Assembly (NCBI RefSeq): GCF_005298175.1
Contig: NZ_SZYH01000001.1
Span: forward strand, 620,001 to 684,000
From: Marinobacter panjinensis
GTDB lineage: Bacteria; Pseudomonadota; Gammaproteobacteria; Pseudomonadales; Oleiphilaceae
Direction: 5' to 3'
Length of the DNA stretch: 64,000 bases
Shown: positions 41,948 through 51,415 of the stretch, piece after piece
Layout: each line of letters opens with the position of its first letter
How positions within the stretch are numbered: the stretch's first letter is position 1
Made by a program: the position numbers and the translations under genes
The notes under the pieces: generated by a model
Seen by the model: only the letters and a program-made list of their open reading frames with translations
What the model was told of the DNA's origin: nothing
Databases searched by the model: none

Positions 41948-44900
41948 TCAGGACAGATTTTTAAGGAGATCCTGCGCTTCCGCTTTCTGCTCCTCATTTC
42001 CCTCCAGAGCAACTTCCTCCAGGATATCCCGGGCTCCGTCCACATCACCCATCTCAACGTAGGCCCTGGCCAGATCCAGCTTGGTTGACGCCTCATCGGT
42101 GCCCGACAGGAAGTCAAAGTCATCGTCGTCGCCCAGGTCGGACTCATCGATGTCAGCCGATTTTGACGCAGCCGCCGTAGAGGCAACGGGAGGCTCTTCG
42201 TTCGCCTCGTCACTTTCTGCATCTTCGCCAAGTTCCGGCAGCTCTTCTTCAACAGCTTCGGCACCGGCAACAGTCTCTTCCGGGTCTGCGGGCTCTTCGC
42301 CGCTCAGCGCGTCTTCAAGCCCCAGTTCCTCGTCGAGTCGTGCAGCGTTGTTTTCCACGTCAGTACCGTCTGTACCTGCACTATCGCCGGAGTCTGCGAA
42401 CTCTTCCATCAAAGCAAGGTCCTCGTCAGAAACATCGAGCTCCAGATCATCCAGCTCATTTTCATCGCTGTCGCCAGATGCACCCTCATCTCCGGCAACC
42501 TTGTCCAGTTCTGCATCCAGCTCATCAAGGAATGACTCGTCCAGCGAATCGAGTTCGCCTTCCTGCAAGTCATCCTCTTCTGGCTTGCTTTCCTCAGCTT
42601 CCGCAGTCTCAGGCTCAGCCTCAGACCCGGAGGGTTCCAGCTCTTCTTCATCGAGCTCCAGTGAGGCGAATTCGTCGGCATCAGCATCAACGTCACCGAG
42701 CTCAAAGCTCAGATCTTCTTCATCGTCTGCCTTCGCCGCCCCGTCGGTAGACTCATCCTCCAGGGTGAAATCGAAGGAGTTGTCAGCCAGGTCATCAGCC
42801 TCGGACTCGCTGGCGCCCTGCTCCGTCAGTTCATCCTTTTCATCTGTGGACGACTCCACACCGGAGAGGTCGTATTCAATCATGTCATCCGGACCGGATT
42901 CCCTGTCAGTGCCCGCTTCTTCCTGTTCATCAATATCAAGTTCGGAAAAGTCCGTTTCCAGACTGCCAAACTCATCTTCTTCCTCTTCGCCTGGACGGGA
43001 TTCGTAGCGATCAGAAGCGAATTCATCAGAAAGGCCGTCCTCAGCGGTGTCATCCGCCTTGTCCACGGAGGACTCAGTACCGTACGAATCGGACCTCAGC
43101 TGTGACTCAAGGTCATCAATGCTCGGCATTGACTCGGCTTCTTCAAGGCGCGACCGCATATCATGGGCTTCGGCAATAGCCTCATCGTCATCCAGTGCCT
43201 CAACTTCGCCGAGCTGTTTCTCGAACGATGCCCGGTCCTGCGTATCGGCATAGACCCCCAAAAGCTTCAGCCGGAGATCTGTGCGGCTTGGCTCGCGCGA
43301 AATGGCGGTTTCAAGGGACTGGGCAGCCTGGTCCATTCTGCCATAGGCAATGTAGGTGTCCGCTTCGGCCAATGGATCGCCTTCCGGACTCTCCGCGCCT
43401 TCCTCGTCGTCCAGCGTCAGGTCGAAGGTGTCAGTGTCACTGTCGGCATCGCCGTTAAGCTGATCGTAGAACTCTTTTTCGCGATTGGCATTGCGACGGG
43501 CCAGAAGCAGTAACAGCAGCAGCAGAAGAATCAGACCACCGCCCAACGCAACCTGGTAAAGGGTATTGTTGGTAATGGCGCTGATAATATTGCCCGGAAA
43601 GCCCTTGTCAGGCTGCGCCGGCGGCGTAGTAGGCTGCTGGCCTGGCTGCTGCGATGCCGGTGCTGCAACTGCAGCCTCTTCGTCGCGTTCGTCATCTGCC
43701 GCAGCGTCATCGGATCCGGTTGCGGCAAGGTCCGATGGCTCTTCACCTGTAGCTGATGGCTCTTCACCCGTGGCTGACGGCTCTCTGTCCGATGCTGAAG
43801 GCTCTTCATCCATTGCTGACGGCTCTGCCTCGTCGTCATCAGCAGCAGCTACCTGGTCATCAGCCATTTCATCAGCGTCAACGGCATCAGTTTCAGCGGT
43901 ATCAACCTGTTCAGTTTCCGCTTCCGCGAGATCTGCTTCGGAATCACCTTCGGCTTCAACGTCGTCTTCCGCTACCTGTTCGGCAAGGGTTTCGTCATCA
44001 GGCGCATCGACGGGTTGCTCTTCGCTTCCCTCAGCGTCCGCCTGTTGAATCTCCGCAAGCTGGGTGTTCTTGAGTTCAAGCAGCCGCTGGAGCGTCTCTA
44101 CCTGCTCCTGCAGGTCATCGACACGTCCAGTGAGTTCGTCGTTCTCGCGGCGGGCACTCTCAAGCTCTTCCATCGCAACGGCGGTGCCAGCATCGACACC
44201 ACCTGCAGTATTGCCATCCCCACCTGCTGAACCACCTTCGTCTGCATCGCGCGAACTGCTGTCATCACTGGCAAGCAATCTCAGTTCATCACCGCCAGTT
44301 GTCCCCTGGGTATCCTGCCCGGAGGCGACCTGGGTATCGGTAGCGTCTACCGTACGCTCGGGGCTGGAGAATGCCTCGTTCTGCAATGCGACCTGCCTGG
44401 TGGCCTCATCACGGGAACGGCTGCGGATATCCTCGATGGAAGGCACACGCAGAACTTCACCGCGCTTGAGGCGGTTGATATTGCCACCGATAAAGGCATC
44501 CGGATTAAGATCCTGCAGCGCCAGCATCACCTGCTGTGTGGAAAGGCTGTTATCCGGCCGAACGCTGACCGCGATGGTCCACAGGGTATCCGAAGGACCA
44601 GTGGGGCCAAAGGTACGTGAACGCTGTGAAGTAGAGCGCTGTAATTCCTGCGACCTCGCCTGGGCCCGCGGCTGGGCCTGTCCTTGTGACGGTTGCGATG
44701 CCTGTCGAGTGGCAGGTGCGGAAACCTGCTCCTGCACCCCTGACTCCTCGGCGTAAACCGGAGGATCCACCAACACGGCGTATTCACGCATCAGCCGGCC
44801 GTTTGGCCAGGTCACTTCCAGCAGGAAGTTGAGGTAGGGCTCCCGCAAGGGCTCCCTGGACGAGACGTTGACCACCAGGCTGCCATCTCTGGCCGTTGTC

Positions 44901-45151
44901 ACCCGGAAATCGAGTTTGGTAAGGAAATAGTTCCGGTCGATACCAACCCTTTCATAGGCTGACTCGGGAGCGATGTTTACAAACACATCACCGGGGTCCA
45001 CTCCCTCGCTTTTACGCAGATTGATCTCTGCGTCCAGAGGCTCATTCAGATAGGACTGTAATTCAATCTCTCCCAGACCCAGGGCCTGTGCGACGCCGGA
45101 ACCGAGCCCTCCCGCCAGAGCCAGAGCAACCGCAAGCTTGCGTACCTTCAT
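41948..45151 (-). CDS. fimV: FimV/HubP-type polar pilus assembly protein
   Basis: A 1,067-residue inner-membrane landmark protein needed for type IV pilus assembly, twitching and polar localisation, acting with FimL through cAMP in Pseudomonas. In order: signal peptide (1-23), FimV core domain (LGLGEIELQSYLNEPLDAEI, about 24-140), peptidoglycan-binding LysM (about 187-238), and a coiled coil (about 325-370). Then follow an acidic repeat-rich linker, one membrane helix (about 532-555, GGGLILLLLLLLLLARR), a very acidic cytoplasmic region, and the C-terminal TPR-like FimV motif (TKLDLARAYVEMGDVDGARDIL). The linker holds tandem EEPSATG-type repeats. It lies upstream of truA, as in Pseudomonas. 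Confidence 0.95.
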   Translation of the reverse strand: MKVRKLAVALALAGGLGSGVAQALGLGEIELQSYLNEPLDAEINLRKSEGVDPGDVFVNIAPESAYERVGIDRNYFLTKLDFRVTTARDGSLVVNVSSREPLREPYLNFLLEVTWPNGRLMREYAVLVDPPVYAEESGVQEQVSAPATRQASQPSQGQAQPRAQARSQELQRSTSQRSRTFGPTGPSDTLWTIAVSVRPDNSLSTQQVMLALQDLNPDAFIGGNINRLKRGEVLRVPSIEDIRSRSRDEATRQVALQNEAFSSPERTVDATDTQVASGQDTQGTTGGDELRLLASDDSSSRDADEGGSAGGDGNTAGGVDAGTAVAMEELESARRENDELTGRVDDLQEQVETLQRLLELKNTQLAEIQQADAEGSEEQPVDAPDDETLAEQVAEDDVEAEGDSEADLAEAETEQVDTAETDAVDADEMADDQVAAADDDEAEPSAMDEEPSASDREPSATGEEPSATGEEPSDLAATGSDDAAADDERDEEAAVAAPASQQPGQQPTTPPAQPDKGFPGNIISAITNNTLYQVALGGGLILLLLLLLLLARRNANREKEFYDQLNGDADSDTDTFDLTLDDEEGAESPEGDPLAEADTYIAYGRMDQAAQSLETAISREPSRTDLRLKLLGVYADTQDRASFEKQLGEVEALDDDEAIAEAHDMRSRLEEAESMPSIDDLESQLRSDSYGTESSVDKADDTAEDGLSDEFASDRYESRPGEEEEDEFGSLETDFSELDIDEQEEAGTDRESGPDDMIEYDLSGVESSTDEKDELTEQGASESEADDLADNSFDFTLEDESTDGAAKADDEEDLSFELGDVDADADEFASLELDEEELEPSGSEAEPETAEAEESKPEEDDLQEGELDSLDESFLDELDAELDKVAGDEGASGDSDENELDDLELDVSDEDLALMEEFADSGDSAGTDGTDVENNAARLDEELGLEDALSGEEPADPEETVAGAEAVEEELPELGEDAESDEANEEPPVASTAAASKSADIDESDLGDDDDFDFLSGTDEASTKLDLARAYVEMGDVDGARDILEEVALEGNEEQKAEAQDLLKNLS

Positions 45152-45452
45152 GCTTTTTCCTTACCAGTCTCCGTTATTCGTTACTGTTCCTGGGAACAGA
45201 TATCGGACGAGGTTGGATGACTTCCGTCTTGATTACTATCGTTATTATGTAATGTTTTTAATATTCAGTTGCGCAAGTATTGTTGATAATGCCTATTTTA
45301 TCAATCATGAAGCTGCAGACCTTGTACCATTTTTTCATATATACTTGGTAACATATTGTTACCAAACGATGATCCGGTTACTCCAACAGCCAAAACCCTA
45401 CCCTTCCGAGCCTTAAATGGCCGGAACATTTACAAAACGCTTCCGAAAATAA
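45152..45452. promoter_or_regulatory. AT-rich fimV leader/promoter region with operator-like dyad
   Basis: About 300 bp without a gene. The segment 45230-45370 is strongly AT-rich, against a GC-rich background. At 45345-45365 is a perfect palindrome, TTGGTAACA-TAT-TGTTACCAA, of the size of a dimeric repressor or activator site. It lies about 195 bp upstream of the fimV start. No certain promoter boxes are called. Confidence 0.5.
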
Positions 45453-45486
45453 CAGGGGCGGAGGCGTATTTCAGCCTCCGCCCCTG
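45453..45486 (-). terminator. Intrinsic terminator of the leu-asd transcript
   Basis: A perfect 13-bp GC-rich stem, CAGGGGCGGAGGC / GCCTCCGCCCCTG, with an 8-base loop. On the minus strand it is followed by TTATTTTCGG. It lies 56 bp past the asd stop codon. Confidence 0.85.
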
Positions 45487-45542
45487 ACCGGTTCTCTGAA
45501 ACCGGACACAGTTGGCATAATCTTGCCCGCTGCAGGACCGCG

Positions 45543-46658
45543 CTACTTCTCCTGAAGGATGCGGAGCATCCGGCGCAGCGGTTCAGCCGCACCCCACAGC
45601 AACTGGTCACCTACCGTGAATGCAGAGATATACTCCGGCCCCATGGCAAGTTTCCGGATCCGACCGATCGGAACACTCAGGGTTCCGGTAACCTTCGCAG
45701 GCGTGAGTTCCCGGATGGTGGCATCACGCTCGTTAGGAACCACCTTCACCCAGTCGTTGGCTTTCGCCAGAATCGACTCTATTTCGGATATCGGCAGATC
45801 CTTCTTCAACTTGATAGTCAGCGCCTGACTATGGGAGCGCATGGCACCGATACGGACACAAATACCATCTATGGGAATAGGATTGTCGCTGCGACCAAGA
45901 ATCTTGTTGGTTTCTACGCCAGCTTTCCATTCTTCCTTGCTCATGCCGTTATCAAGCTGCTTGTCGATAAACGGAATCAGGCTGCCTGCCAGTGGTACTT
46001 CAAAGTGCTCAGTGGGGAAACCGTCAGAGCGCATGGTGTCGGTGACCTTGCGGTCAATCTCGAGAATGGCGGATGAAGGATCTGCCAACTCGTTGCCCAC
46101 GGCGTCCTTGAGCTCACCCATCTGGTTCAGCAGCTCACGCATGTTCTGCGCGCCTGAGCCTGAAGCAGCCTGGTATGTCATGGGCGACACCCACTCGATC
46201 AGGTCCTGCTCCAGCAAGCCACCAAGGGCCAGCATCATCAGGCTGACGGTGCAGTTGCCACCGACGTAGTCTTTCACGCCCTTGGCCAGTGCGTCGTCAA
46301 TCACATTGCGATTGACCGGATCAAGCACAATGACGGAGTGATCGACCATCCGCAGCGTGGAAGCCGCATCAATCCAGTAGCCCTGCCATCCGGCATCACG
46401 GAGTTTCTGGTACACCGCACCGGTGTAATCGCCACCCTGACAGGTAACCACCACATCCAAGGTTTTCAGGGTGTCGATATCGAAGGCATCCTGCAATGCA
46501 GGTACACCCTCTTTCCCTACGTCCGGAGCCGGTTTGCCGGCCTGGGACGTGGTAAAGAAGATCGGTTCGATATCCGCGAAATCGTTTTCTTCACGCATGC
46601 GCTGCATGAGGACAGAGCCCACCATACCGCGCCAGCCAATAAGTCCAACTCGCTTCAT
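45543..46658 (-). CDS. asd: Aspartate-semialdehyde dehydrogenase
   Basis: Reduces aspartyl phosphate to the semialdehyde, the branch point for lysine/diaminopimelate, methionine and threonine. The 371 residues fit the gammaproteobacterial Asd type. The NADP-binding N-terminus is [17 protein letters not shown], the nucleophile Cys lies in [10 protein letters not shown], and the catalytic His in [12 protein letters not shown]. It lies 119 bp after leuB on the same strand, as in Pseudomonas, and ends at a strong terminator. Confidence 0.96.
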   Translation of the reverse strand: MKRVGLIGWRGMVGSVLMQRMREENDFADIEPIFFTTSQAGKPAPDVGKEGVPALQDAFDIDTLKTLDVVVTCQGGDYTGAVYQKLRDAGWQGYWIDAASTLRMVDHSVIVLDPVNRNVIDDALAKGVKDYVGGNCTVSLMMLALGGLLEQDLIEWVSPMTYQAASGSGAQNMRELLNQMGELKDAVGNELADPSSAILEIDRKVTDTMRSDGFPTEHFEVPLAGSLIPFIDKQLDNGMSKEEWKAGVETNKILGRSDNPIPIDGICVRIGAMRSHSQALTIKLKKDLPISEIESILAKANDWVKVVPNERDATIRELTPAKVTGTLSVPIGRIRKLAMGPEYISAFTVGDQLLWGAAEPLRRMLRILQEK

Positions 46659-46777
46659 GTGCGACCTTTGAACCTCGTTTTATGCCCGCCCTCTGCCTTT
46701 ATCGCTGGCAGGGACAGGATGGATGATCCCGCGACAACAGCATCGCGTTGTCGTCGGGTCTCAAAACATTACCGGCC

Positions 46778-47851
46778 TCAGAGCGCCGCCAGAACCGCAT
46801 CACCCATCTCACGGGTGGACACTTTCCGGCCCTCGGCAGACATGATATCCGCCGTTCTCAGGCCCTGATCCAGCACCTTGCTGACCGCCGCCTCAATCGC
46901 CCCGGCAGCTTTATCCTCACCGAGACTGTACCGCAACATCATGGCGACACTAAGGATAGTGGCCAGCGGATTGGCAATGCCCTGGCCCGCGATATCGGGC
47001 GCGGAACCGTGACAGGGCTCATACATGCCCTGCTTCTCGGAGTTCAGGGAAGCAGACGGCAGCATACCGATGGAGCCTGTCAGCATTGCCGCTTCGTCCG
47101 AAAGAATATCACCAAACATGTTGCCAGTCACAATCACATCGAACTGTTTCGGCGCGCGCACCAGCTGCATGGCGGCATTATCCACGTACATATGGGAAAG
47201 CTCCACATCCGGGTATTCCCGGCGCAGATCTTCCATGATTTCCCGCCACAGAACAGTGACTTCCAGAACATTCGCCTTGTCAACTGAACAGAGTTTCTTG
47301 CCCCGCTGCTGGGCGGCCTCAAAGGCTACCCGGCCTATACGACGAATTTCCGATTCGGTGTAAGCGTATGTGTTGTAACCCTGACGCTCGCCATTTTCCA
47401 GCTCACGAACACCCCGTGGCTGGCCGAAATAAATGCCACCGGTCAGCTCACGGACGATCATGATGTCCAGGCCGGAAACCACTTCCGGCTTCAGCGAAGA
47501 CGCGGAGGCGAGCTGCGGATACAGAATCGCGGGGCGCAGGTTGGCAAACAGCTCGAGATTGGAGCGCAGACCCAGCAACCCTTTTTCCGGGCGACTGGCC
47601 ATGGGACGTTTGTCCCATTTTGGGCCGCCAACAGCACCCAGCAAAATCGCGTCGGCCTTGCGGGCCTTGTCCAGGGTTTCGTCCGGGAGTGGCGTGTCGG
47701 TCTCGTCGATTGCCGCTCCGCCAACGAGAGCGGATTCGAAGTGCAGATCCAGGCTGAACGTTTCGTTGACCTTGTGCAGGATCTTTTCCGCTTCCGCGAC
47801 AATTTCCGGGCCGATGCCGTCTCCCGGGAGCAGCAGGATAGTTCGGGACAT
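46778..47851 (-). CDS. leuB: 3-isopropylmalate dehydrogenase
   Basis: Oxidative decarboxylation of 3-isopropylmalate with NAD in leucine synthesis. 357 residues from the ATG at 47851 ([17 protein letters not shown]), seven bases after AAGGA; an upstream in-frame start at 47875 has no ribosome site. The substrate and metal residues are visible in [15 protein letters not shown] and [15 protein letters not shown] repeat pair lies between this gene and leuD (131-bp gap), but all leu genes share one strand. Confidence 0.97.
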   Translation of the reverse strand: MSRTILLLPGDGIGPEIVAEAEKILHKVNETFSLDLHFESALVGGAAIDETDTPLPDETLDKARKADAILLGAVGGPKWDKRPMASRPEKGLLGLRSNLELFANLRPAILYPQLASASSLKPEVVSGLDIMIVRELTGGIYFGQPRGVRELENGERQGYNTYAYTESEIRRIGRVAFEAAQQRGKKLCSVDKANVLEVTVLWREIMEDLRREYPDVELSHMYVDNAAMQLVRAPKQFDVIVTGNMFGDILSDEAAMLTGSIGMLPSASLNSEKQGMYEPCHGSAPDIAGQGIANPLATILSVAMMLRYSLGEDKAAGAIEAAVSKVLDQGLRTADIMSAEGRKVSTREMGDAVLAAL

Positions 47852-47878
47852 TTTGTTTCCTTTAAAATTTTTCACATT

Positions 47879-47955
47879 GTCGGATTACGCTTCGCTAATC
47901 CGACCTACGGTTTGCGATCCAATGTAGGTCGGATTAGCCGAAGGCGTAATCCGAC
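47879..47955. repeat. Two facing GTCGGATTA palindromes in the leuD-leuB gap
   Basis: The left unit GTCGGATTACGCTTCGCTAA leads into TCCGACCTAC (to 47908); the right unit begins GTAGGTCGGATTAGCCGAAG (47924) and ends CGTAATCCGAC. Each is a hairpin, and the two are inverted copies of each other. They lie in the transcribed gap between leuD and leuB and could affect mRNA stability or processing there. Confidence 0.85.
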
Positions 47956-47982
47956 AAACTCTCATACTTTACCGAACGCCAA

Positions 47983-48630
47983 TCAACCACCCGCCCCAAA
48001 CAACCAAGGCGCCGTTTCCCGCCGCGATGTTTCGTAGGCCTTGATCACCTCCGCATCCTCCAGCGTCACACCAATATCATCGAGGCCATTCAACAAACAA
48101 TGCCGGCGGAAATCATCCACCTCGAAGCTGAACGACTCGCCGGATGGCGTGATAACGGTTTTCGCTTCCAGGTCGACGGCCAGTTGATATCCTTCTTCAG
48201 CTTCTGCTTCCTGGAAAAGTCGATCAACACTTTCTTCATCCAGAACAATAGGTAACAACCCATTCTTAAAGCAGTTATTGTAGAAAATATCCGCAAAACT
48301 GGGCGCTATGATAACGCGGAACCCGAAATCTTCCAGCGCCCAGGGCGCGTGCTCGCGGCTGGAACCGCAGCCAAAGTTGCGGCGGGCGAGCAGTACGCTG
48401 GCGTTGCTGTAGCGGTCCTGGTTAAGCACGAAGTCCGGGTTGATCGGCCGTTGGGAACAATCCTGGTCCGGCTTGCCCTCGTCCAGGTAGCGCAACTCAT
48501 CAAACAGGTTGGGGCCGAAACCAGTGCGCTTGATGGATTTCAGAAACTGTTTGGGAATAATCATGTCCGTATCCACATTGGACCGGTCCATGGGGGCAAC
48601 GATGCCCTTGTGTTGCTTTAACGCTCGCAT
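47983..48630 (-). CDS. leuD: 3-isopropylmalate dehydratase small subunit
   Basis: Swivelling subunit of the isopropylmalate isomerase, partner of LeuC. 215 residues, with [16 protein letters not shown] at the N-terminus and the substrate-contact loop [19 protein letters not shown] near residue 84, followed by [19 protein letters not shown]. It lies 17 bp after leuC and is surely co-transcribed with it. Confidence 0.97.
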   Translation of the reverse strand: MRALKQHKGIVAPMDRSNVDTDMIIPKQFLKSIKRTGFGPNLFDELRYLDEGKPDQDCSQRPINPDFVLNQDRYSNASVLLARRNFGCGSSREHAPWALEDFGFRVIIAPSFADIFYNNCFKNGLLPIVLDEESVDRLFQEAEAEEGYQLAVDLEAKTVITPSGESFSFEVDDFRRHCLLNGLDDIGVTLEDAEVIKAYETSRRETAPWLFGAGG

Positions 48631-48647
48631 GGTGTCTCTCCTGTGGA

Positions 48648-50066
48648 TCAGTTCATCATCTCGCGGACATCAACAAAGTGCCCTTTGATCGCCGCCGCAG
48701 CCGCCATCGCCGGACTCACCAGGTGCGTTCGCCCACCAAAGCCCTGACGGCCCTCGAAGTTGCGGTTGGAGGTAGATGCACAATGCTCTCCCTGCCCCAG
48801 CTTGTCGGCATTCATGGCCAGGCACATGGAACAGCCCGGGTCACGCCACTCAAGACCAGCTTCGAGAAAAATCTTGTCCAACCCCTCCTGCTCGGCCTGA
48901 ACCTTCACCAGGCCGGAGCCTGGCACAACCATGGCCTGCTTGAGCGATGGTGACACCTTGTGCCCTTTGACCACCGCCGCGGCTTCGCGAAGGTCTTCGA
49001 TGCGGCTGTTGGTGCAGGAGCCGATGAACACACGGTCCAGCTTGATCTCGGTAATCGGCATATTGGGTTTAAGGCCCATGTATTTGAGGGCGCGGACAAT
49101 GCCTTCCCGCTTGATGGGATCACTTTCTGCCTCAGGGTCCGGCACCTTGCCACCCACGCCGGCGACCATTTCCGGAGACGTACCCCAGCTCACCTGCGGC
49201 ATGATCTCGGAGCCTTCGAGCTCCACCACCTTGTCGAACACCGCATCGTCATCGCTGTGCAGCGTCTTCCAGTATTCAATGGCCCTGTCGCGCATCTCGC
49301 CTTTCGGAGCGAACGGGCGATCCTTCACGTAGTCGATAGTGGTCTGATCCACTGCCACCATACCCACCCGGGCACCAGCCTCGATGGACATGTTGCAGAT
49401 GGTCATGCGGGCTTCCATGGAGAGGTTACGAATCGCCTCGCCACCAAACTCGATCGCGTGGCCAGTGCCACCCGCAGTACCGATCTTGCCGATGATGGCC
49501 AGTACAACGTCCTTCCCGGTCACGCCAGGCCCCAGCTTGCCATTCACCTTCACCAGCATGTTCTTCATCTTCTGCTGAACCAGGCACTGGGTCGCCAGCA
49601 CGTGCTCGACTTCGGACGTACCAATACCATGGGCCAGACAGCCGAAGGCGCCGTGGGTAGAGGTGTGAGAATCGCCACACACGATGCTCATCCCCGGAAG
49701 CGTTGCGCCTTGCTCCGGCCCGATCACATGCACGATACCCTGGCGCTGGTCCTTGATCTTGAACTCAAGAATCCCGAACTCGTCGCAGTTCTTGTCCAGG
49801 GTTTCCACCTGAATCCGCGATACCGGGTCGACGATGCCTTCCACCCCACGGGCGCGATCCGTGGTAGGTACGTTATGATCCGGCGTTGCCAGGTTGGCGT
49901 CCAGCCGCCAGGGTTTGCGACCGGCCAGGCGGAGCCCTTCGAAGGCCTGTGGTGAGGTAACTTCGTGAAGCAGGTGCCGGTCGATGTAGATCAAAGCTGA
50001 GCCGTCGTCCCGCTGCTTGACGAGATGGTCGTCCCACAATTTGTCGTATAAGGTCTTGCCCGCCAT
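48648..50066 (-). CDS. leuC: 3-isopropylmalate dehydratase large subunit
   Basis: Iron-sulfur subunit of the isomerase (aconitase family). 472 residues from the ATG at 50066 ([16 protein letters not shown]) after GAGAGA; an in-frame GTG at 50078 would add four residues. Cluster cysteines are in [17 protein letters not shown] and [27 protein letters not shown] is the conserved substrate segment. First gene of leuCDB-asd. Upstream are a candidate promoter and LysR-type operator, facing the lysR gene. Confidence 0.97.
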   Translation of the reverse strand: MAGKTLYDKLWDDHLVKQRDDGSALIYIDRHLLHEVTSPQAFEGLRLAGRKPWRLDANLATPDHNVPTTDRARGVEGIVDPVSRIQVETLDKNCDEFGILEFKIKDQRQGIVHVIGPEQGATLPGMSIVCGDSHTSTHGAFGCLAHGIGTSEVEHVLATQCLVQQKMKNMLVKVNGKLGPGVTGKDVVLAIIGKIGTAGGTGHAIEFGGEAIRNLSMEARMTICNMSIEAGARVGMVAVDQTTIDYVKDRPFAPKGEMRDRAIEYWKTLHSDDDAVFDKVVELEGSEIMPQVSWGTSPEMVAGVGGKVPDPEAESDPIKREGIVRALKYMGLKPNMPITEIKLDRVFIGSCTNSRIEDLREAAAVVKGHKVSPSLKQAMVVPGSGLVKVQAEQEGLDKIFLEAGLEWRDPGCSMCLAMNADKLGQGEHCASTSNRNFEGRQGFGGRTHLVSPAMAAAAAIKGHFVDVREMMN

Positions 50067-50113
50067 GTTCTCTCTCACTGTCCGGGGGTTTCTGGTTTTA
50101 CCGCTATGGTTCT

Positions 50114-50143
50114 ATCTTACCGCTTCGCCCTGGATAACCTCAA
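50114..50143 (-). promoter_or_regulatory. Candidate leuC promoter
   Basis: On the minus strand TTGAGG (50138-50143) and TAAGAT (50114-50119) are spaced by 18 bp, each matching consensus at four of six positions. The leader to the leuC ATG would be about 40 bases. No leucine-rich leader peptide was found. Confidence 0.4.
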
Positions 50144-50164
50144 TTCATGTTTTTTATGTTGTGC

Positions 50165-50179
50165 ATTCCGGTTTGGAAT
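50165..50179. promoter_or_regulatory. LysR-type operator candidate upstream of leuC
   Basis: The dyad ATTCC-GGTTT-GGAAT contains the T-N11-A pattern of LysR-type regulators and lies just upstream of the leuC promoter candidate. The divergent LysR gene at 50543 would be the natural candidate to bind it. Confidence 0.4.
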
Positions 50180-50238
50180 ATTACGCTTTGGTTTGGCTAA
50201 GCCCACCCAAAGCCGGGCCTGATGATTGCGTGCGGGTC

Positions 50239-50343
50239 GCCTGGTGGTAAGGGCCTCCCAAAACACGCCGTTAACCCATCCGTGGGGGCTCGGTCGCGCC
50301 GTCCCTGGCGCTCCACGGTTTTGGGAGGCCCTTACCACCAGGC
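50239..50343 (-). ncRNA. Structured repeat element, copy 1 (81-bp core at 50251-50331)
   Basis: Closing stem: a perfect 26-bp inverted repeat (50239-50264 with 50318-50343). Read on the minus strand, the core has two inner hairpins: GCGCC-AGGGAC-GGCGC and CCC-ACGGAT-GGG. Copy 2 (52606-52686) matches about 66 of 81 core bases in the opposite window orientation, and its stems carry compensating changes. The loops resemble the TwoAYGGAY RNA motif and CsrA/RsmA GGA hexaloops (from memory). The surrounding gap 50067-50542 (476 bp) also holds the leuC promoter candidate and a GTCGGATTA repeat. Whether it is transcribed alone is unknown. Confidence 0.6.
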
Positions 50344-50381
50344 TTGTCGGACCTTATTCGAGCCTGCAGGTGCCGATTCAT

Positions 50382-50470
50382 CGTAGGTCGGATAGAGCGG
50401 AGCGAAATCCGACGTTGTTCTTGCCGCCAACACCGATGTCGGATTACGCCTTCGGCTAATCCGACCTACG
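50382..50470. repeat. Paired GTCGGAT palindromic repeat upstream of lysR
   Basis: The left unit begins CGTAGGTCGGATAGAGCGGA, the right is GTCGGATTACGCCTTCGGCT followed by AATCCGACCTACG. It has almost the same layout and length as the copy at 5269-5357. It lies 73 bp upstream of the LysR gene. Confidence 0.85.
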
Positions 50471-50542
50471 TTAATGCGAAGACAACACGCAAATTCACGG
50501 CATAGGACCTCCACCTGAGCCGCAGTCAAAGAGGCAAAAACC

Positions 50543-51409
50543 ATGGACGCAAACTCACTCAAGGCCTTCCTGACAATCGTGGACCAGGAGTCCTTCTCGG
50601 AAGCCGCTGAGCTGCTCCATCTGACGCAGCCCGCAATCAGCAAAAGACTGGCGGCACTGGAAAACCAACTGGGAACAAAGCTGATTGACCGCAGCAACCG
50701 ACAGGTCAGGCTGACGGATGCCGGCGCTCGTCTGTTGCCCCATGCCCGCCGAATTCTGGATGAAGTCCACAATGCCCGGCAGGCGCTTTCGGATCGGGAA
50801 GGTGCGGTTTCGGGGCCACTGTCGGTAATTGCCAGCCACCACATCGGCCTGCACCACCTGCCGGCCTGGTTGCGGCGGCTGAACCGGGATTATCCGGAGG
50901 TGTCGTTGGAGCTGCAGTTCATGGACTCCGAAGGCGCTTTCGGGCGGATGCGCAAACGTACCGCAGAGCTGGCGTTTGTTACCCTGAGTGAAAGCATGGA
51001 CCAGGCGTTCGAGGTGTATGTGCGCTGGGAGGATGCCATGGCGTTTGTGGTGTCGCCGGAGCATCCATTGGCTTCACTGGAAAAACCTGGGCTGGAAGAT
51101 CTGTCCCGCTTCGATGCCCTGTTACCCGAAGCCGGCACTGCCACCTACCGCACAATCAGCCGTCTGTTTCTGGACGCTGGCCTGCCTCTGAAGATCCAGA
51201 TGCCGACCAACTACCTTGAAACTATCAAGATGATGGCCAGTGTCGGGTTGGGCTGGAGTGTGTTGCCAGTGAGTATGGTGGACGACTCCTTGACCGTGCT
51301 GTCCGTGCCACACTCCGTCAGCCGTATCCTCGGCGGCGTGGGATTGAAAGGCCGGTCGCTGAGCCCCCAGGCCCGGGCATTGCTGGATATCGCATCCGAA
51401 CTGCAGTAG
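50543..51409 (+). CDS. LysR family transcriptional regulator
   Basis: A 288-residue regulator. The N-terminal winged helix-turn-helix covers about 1-60 (LKAFLTIVDQESFSEAAELL, then HLTQPAISKRLAALE), and the effector-binding domain follows (about 90-285). It faces leuCDB, so control of leucine genes is a reasonable guess, but effector and targets are not shown by sequence. The ATG follows AGAGGCAAAAACC. It is convergent with the MFS gene, the stops being only 6 bp apart with no terminator visible. Confidence 0.9.
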   Translation: MDANSLKAFLTIVDQESFSEAAELLHLTQPAISKRLAALENQLGTKLIDRSNRQVRLTDAGARLLPHARRILDEVHNARQALSDREGAVSGPLSVIASHHIGLHHLPAWLRRLNRDYPEVSLELQFMDSEGAFGRMRKRTAELAFVTLSESMDQAFEVYVRWEDAMAFVVSPEHPLASLEKPGLEDLSRFDALLPEAGTATYRTISRLFLDAGLPLKIQMPTNYLETIKMMASVGLGWSVLPVSMVDDSLTVLSVPHSVSRILGGVGLKGRSLSPQARALLDIASELQ

Positions 51410-51415
51410 CGCCGG

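Noticed and set aside
42081..43007. Serine-rich 308-residue plus-strand ORF
   Set aside because: Its near-pure Ser composition is the mirror of the Asp/Glu-rich C-terminal region of fimV (GAx/GAx codons read backwards).
43730..43830. Short tandem repeats considered as a CRISPR array
   Set aside because: The repeats are in frame, encode a Pro/Ser/Glu linker of FimV, have no unique spacers of constant length, and no cas genes are nearby.
48960..49955. 331-residue plus-strand ORF inside leuC
   Set aside because: Antisense to an intact aconitase-family gene; no ribosome site or domain.
50239..50343. Inverted repeat considered as a tRNA or as an insertion-sequence end
   Set aside because: No acceptor stem with CCA, no anticodon or T-loop signature, and no transposase or target-site duplication was seen; the copy at 52.6 kb has different outer arms, which does not fit IS termini.
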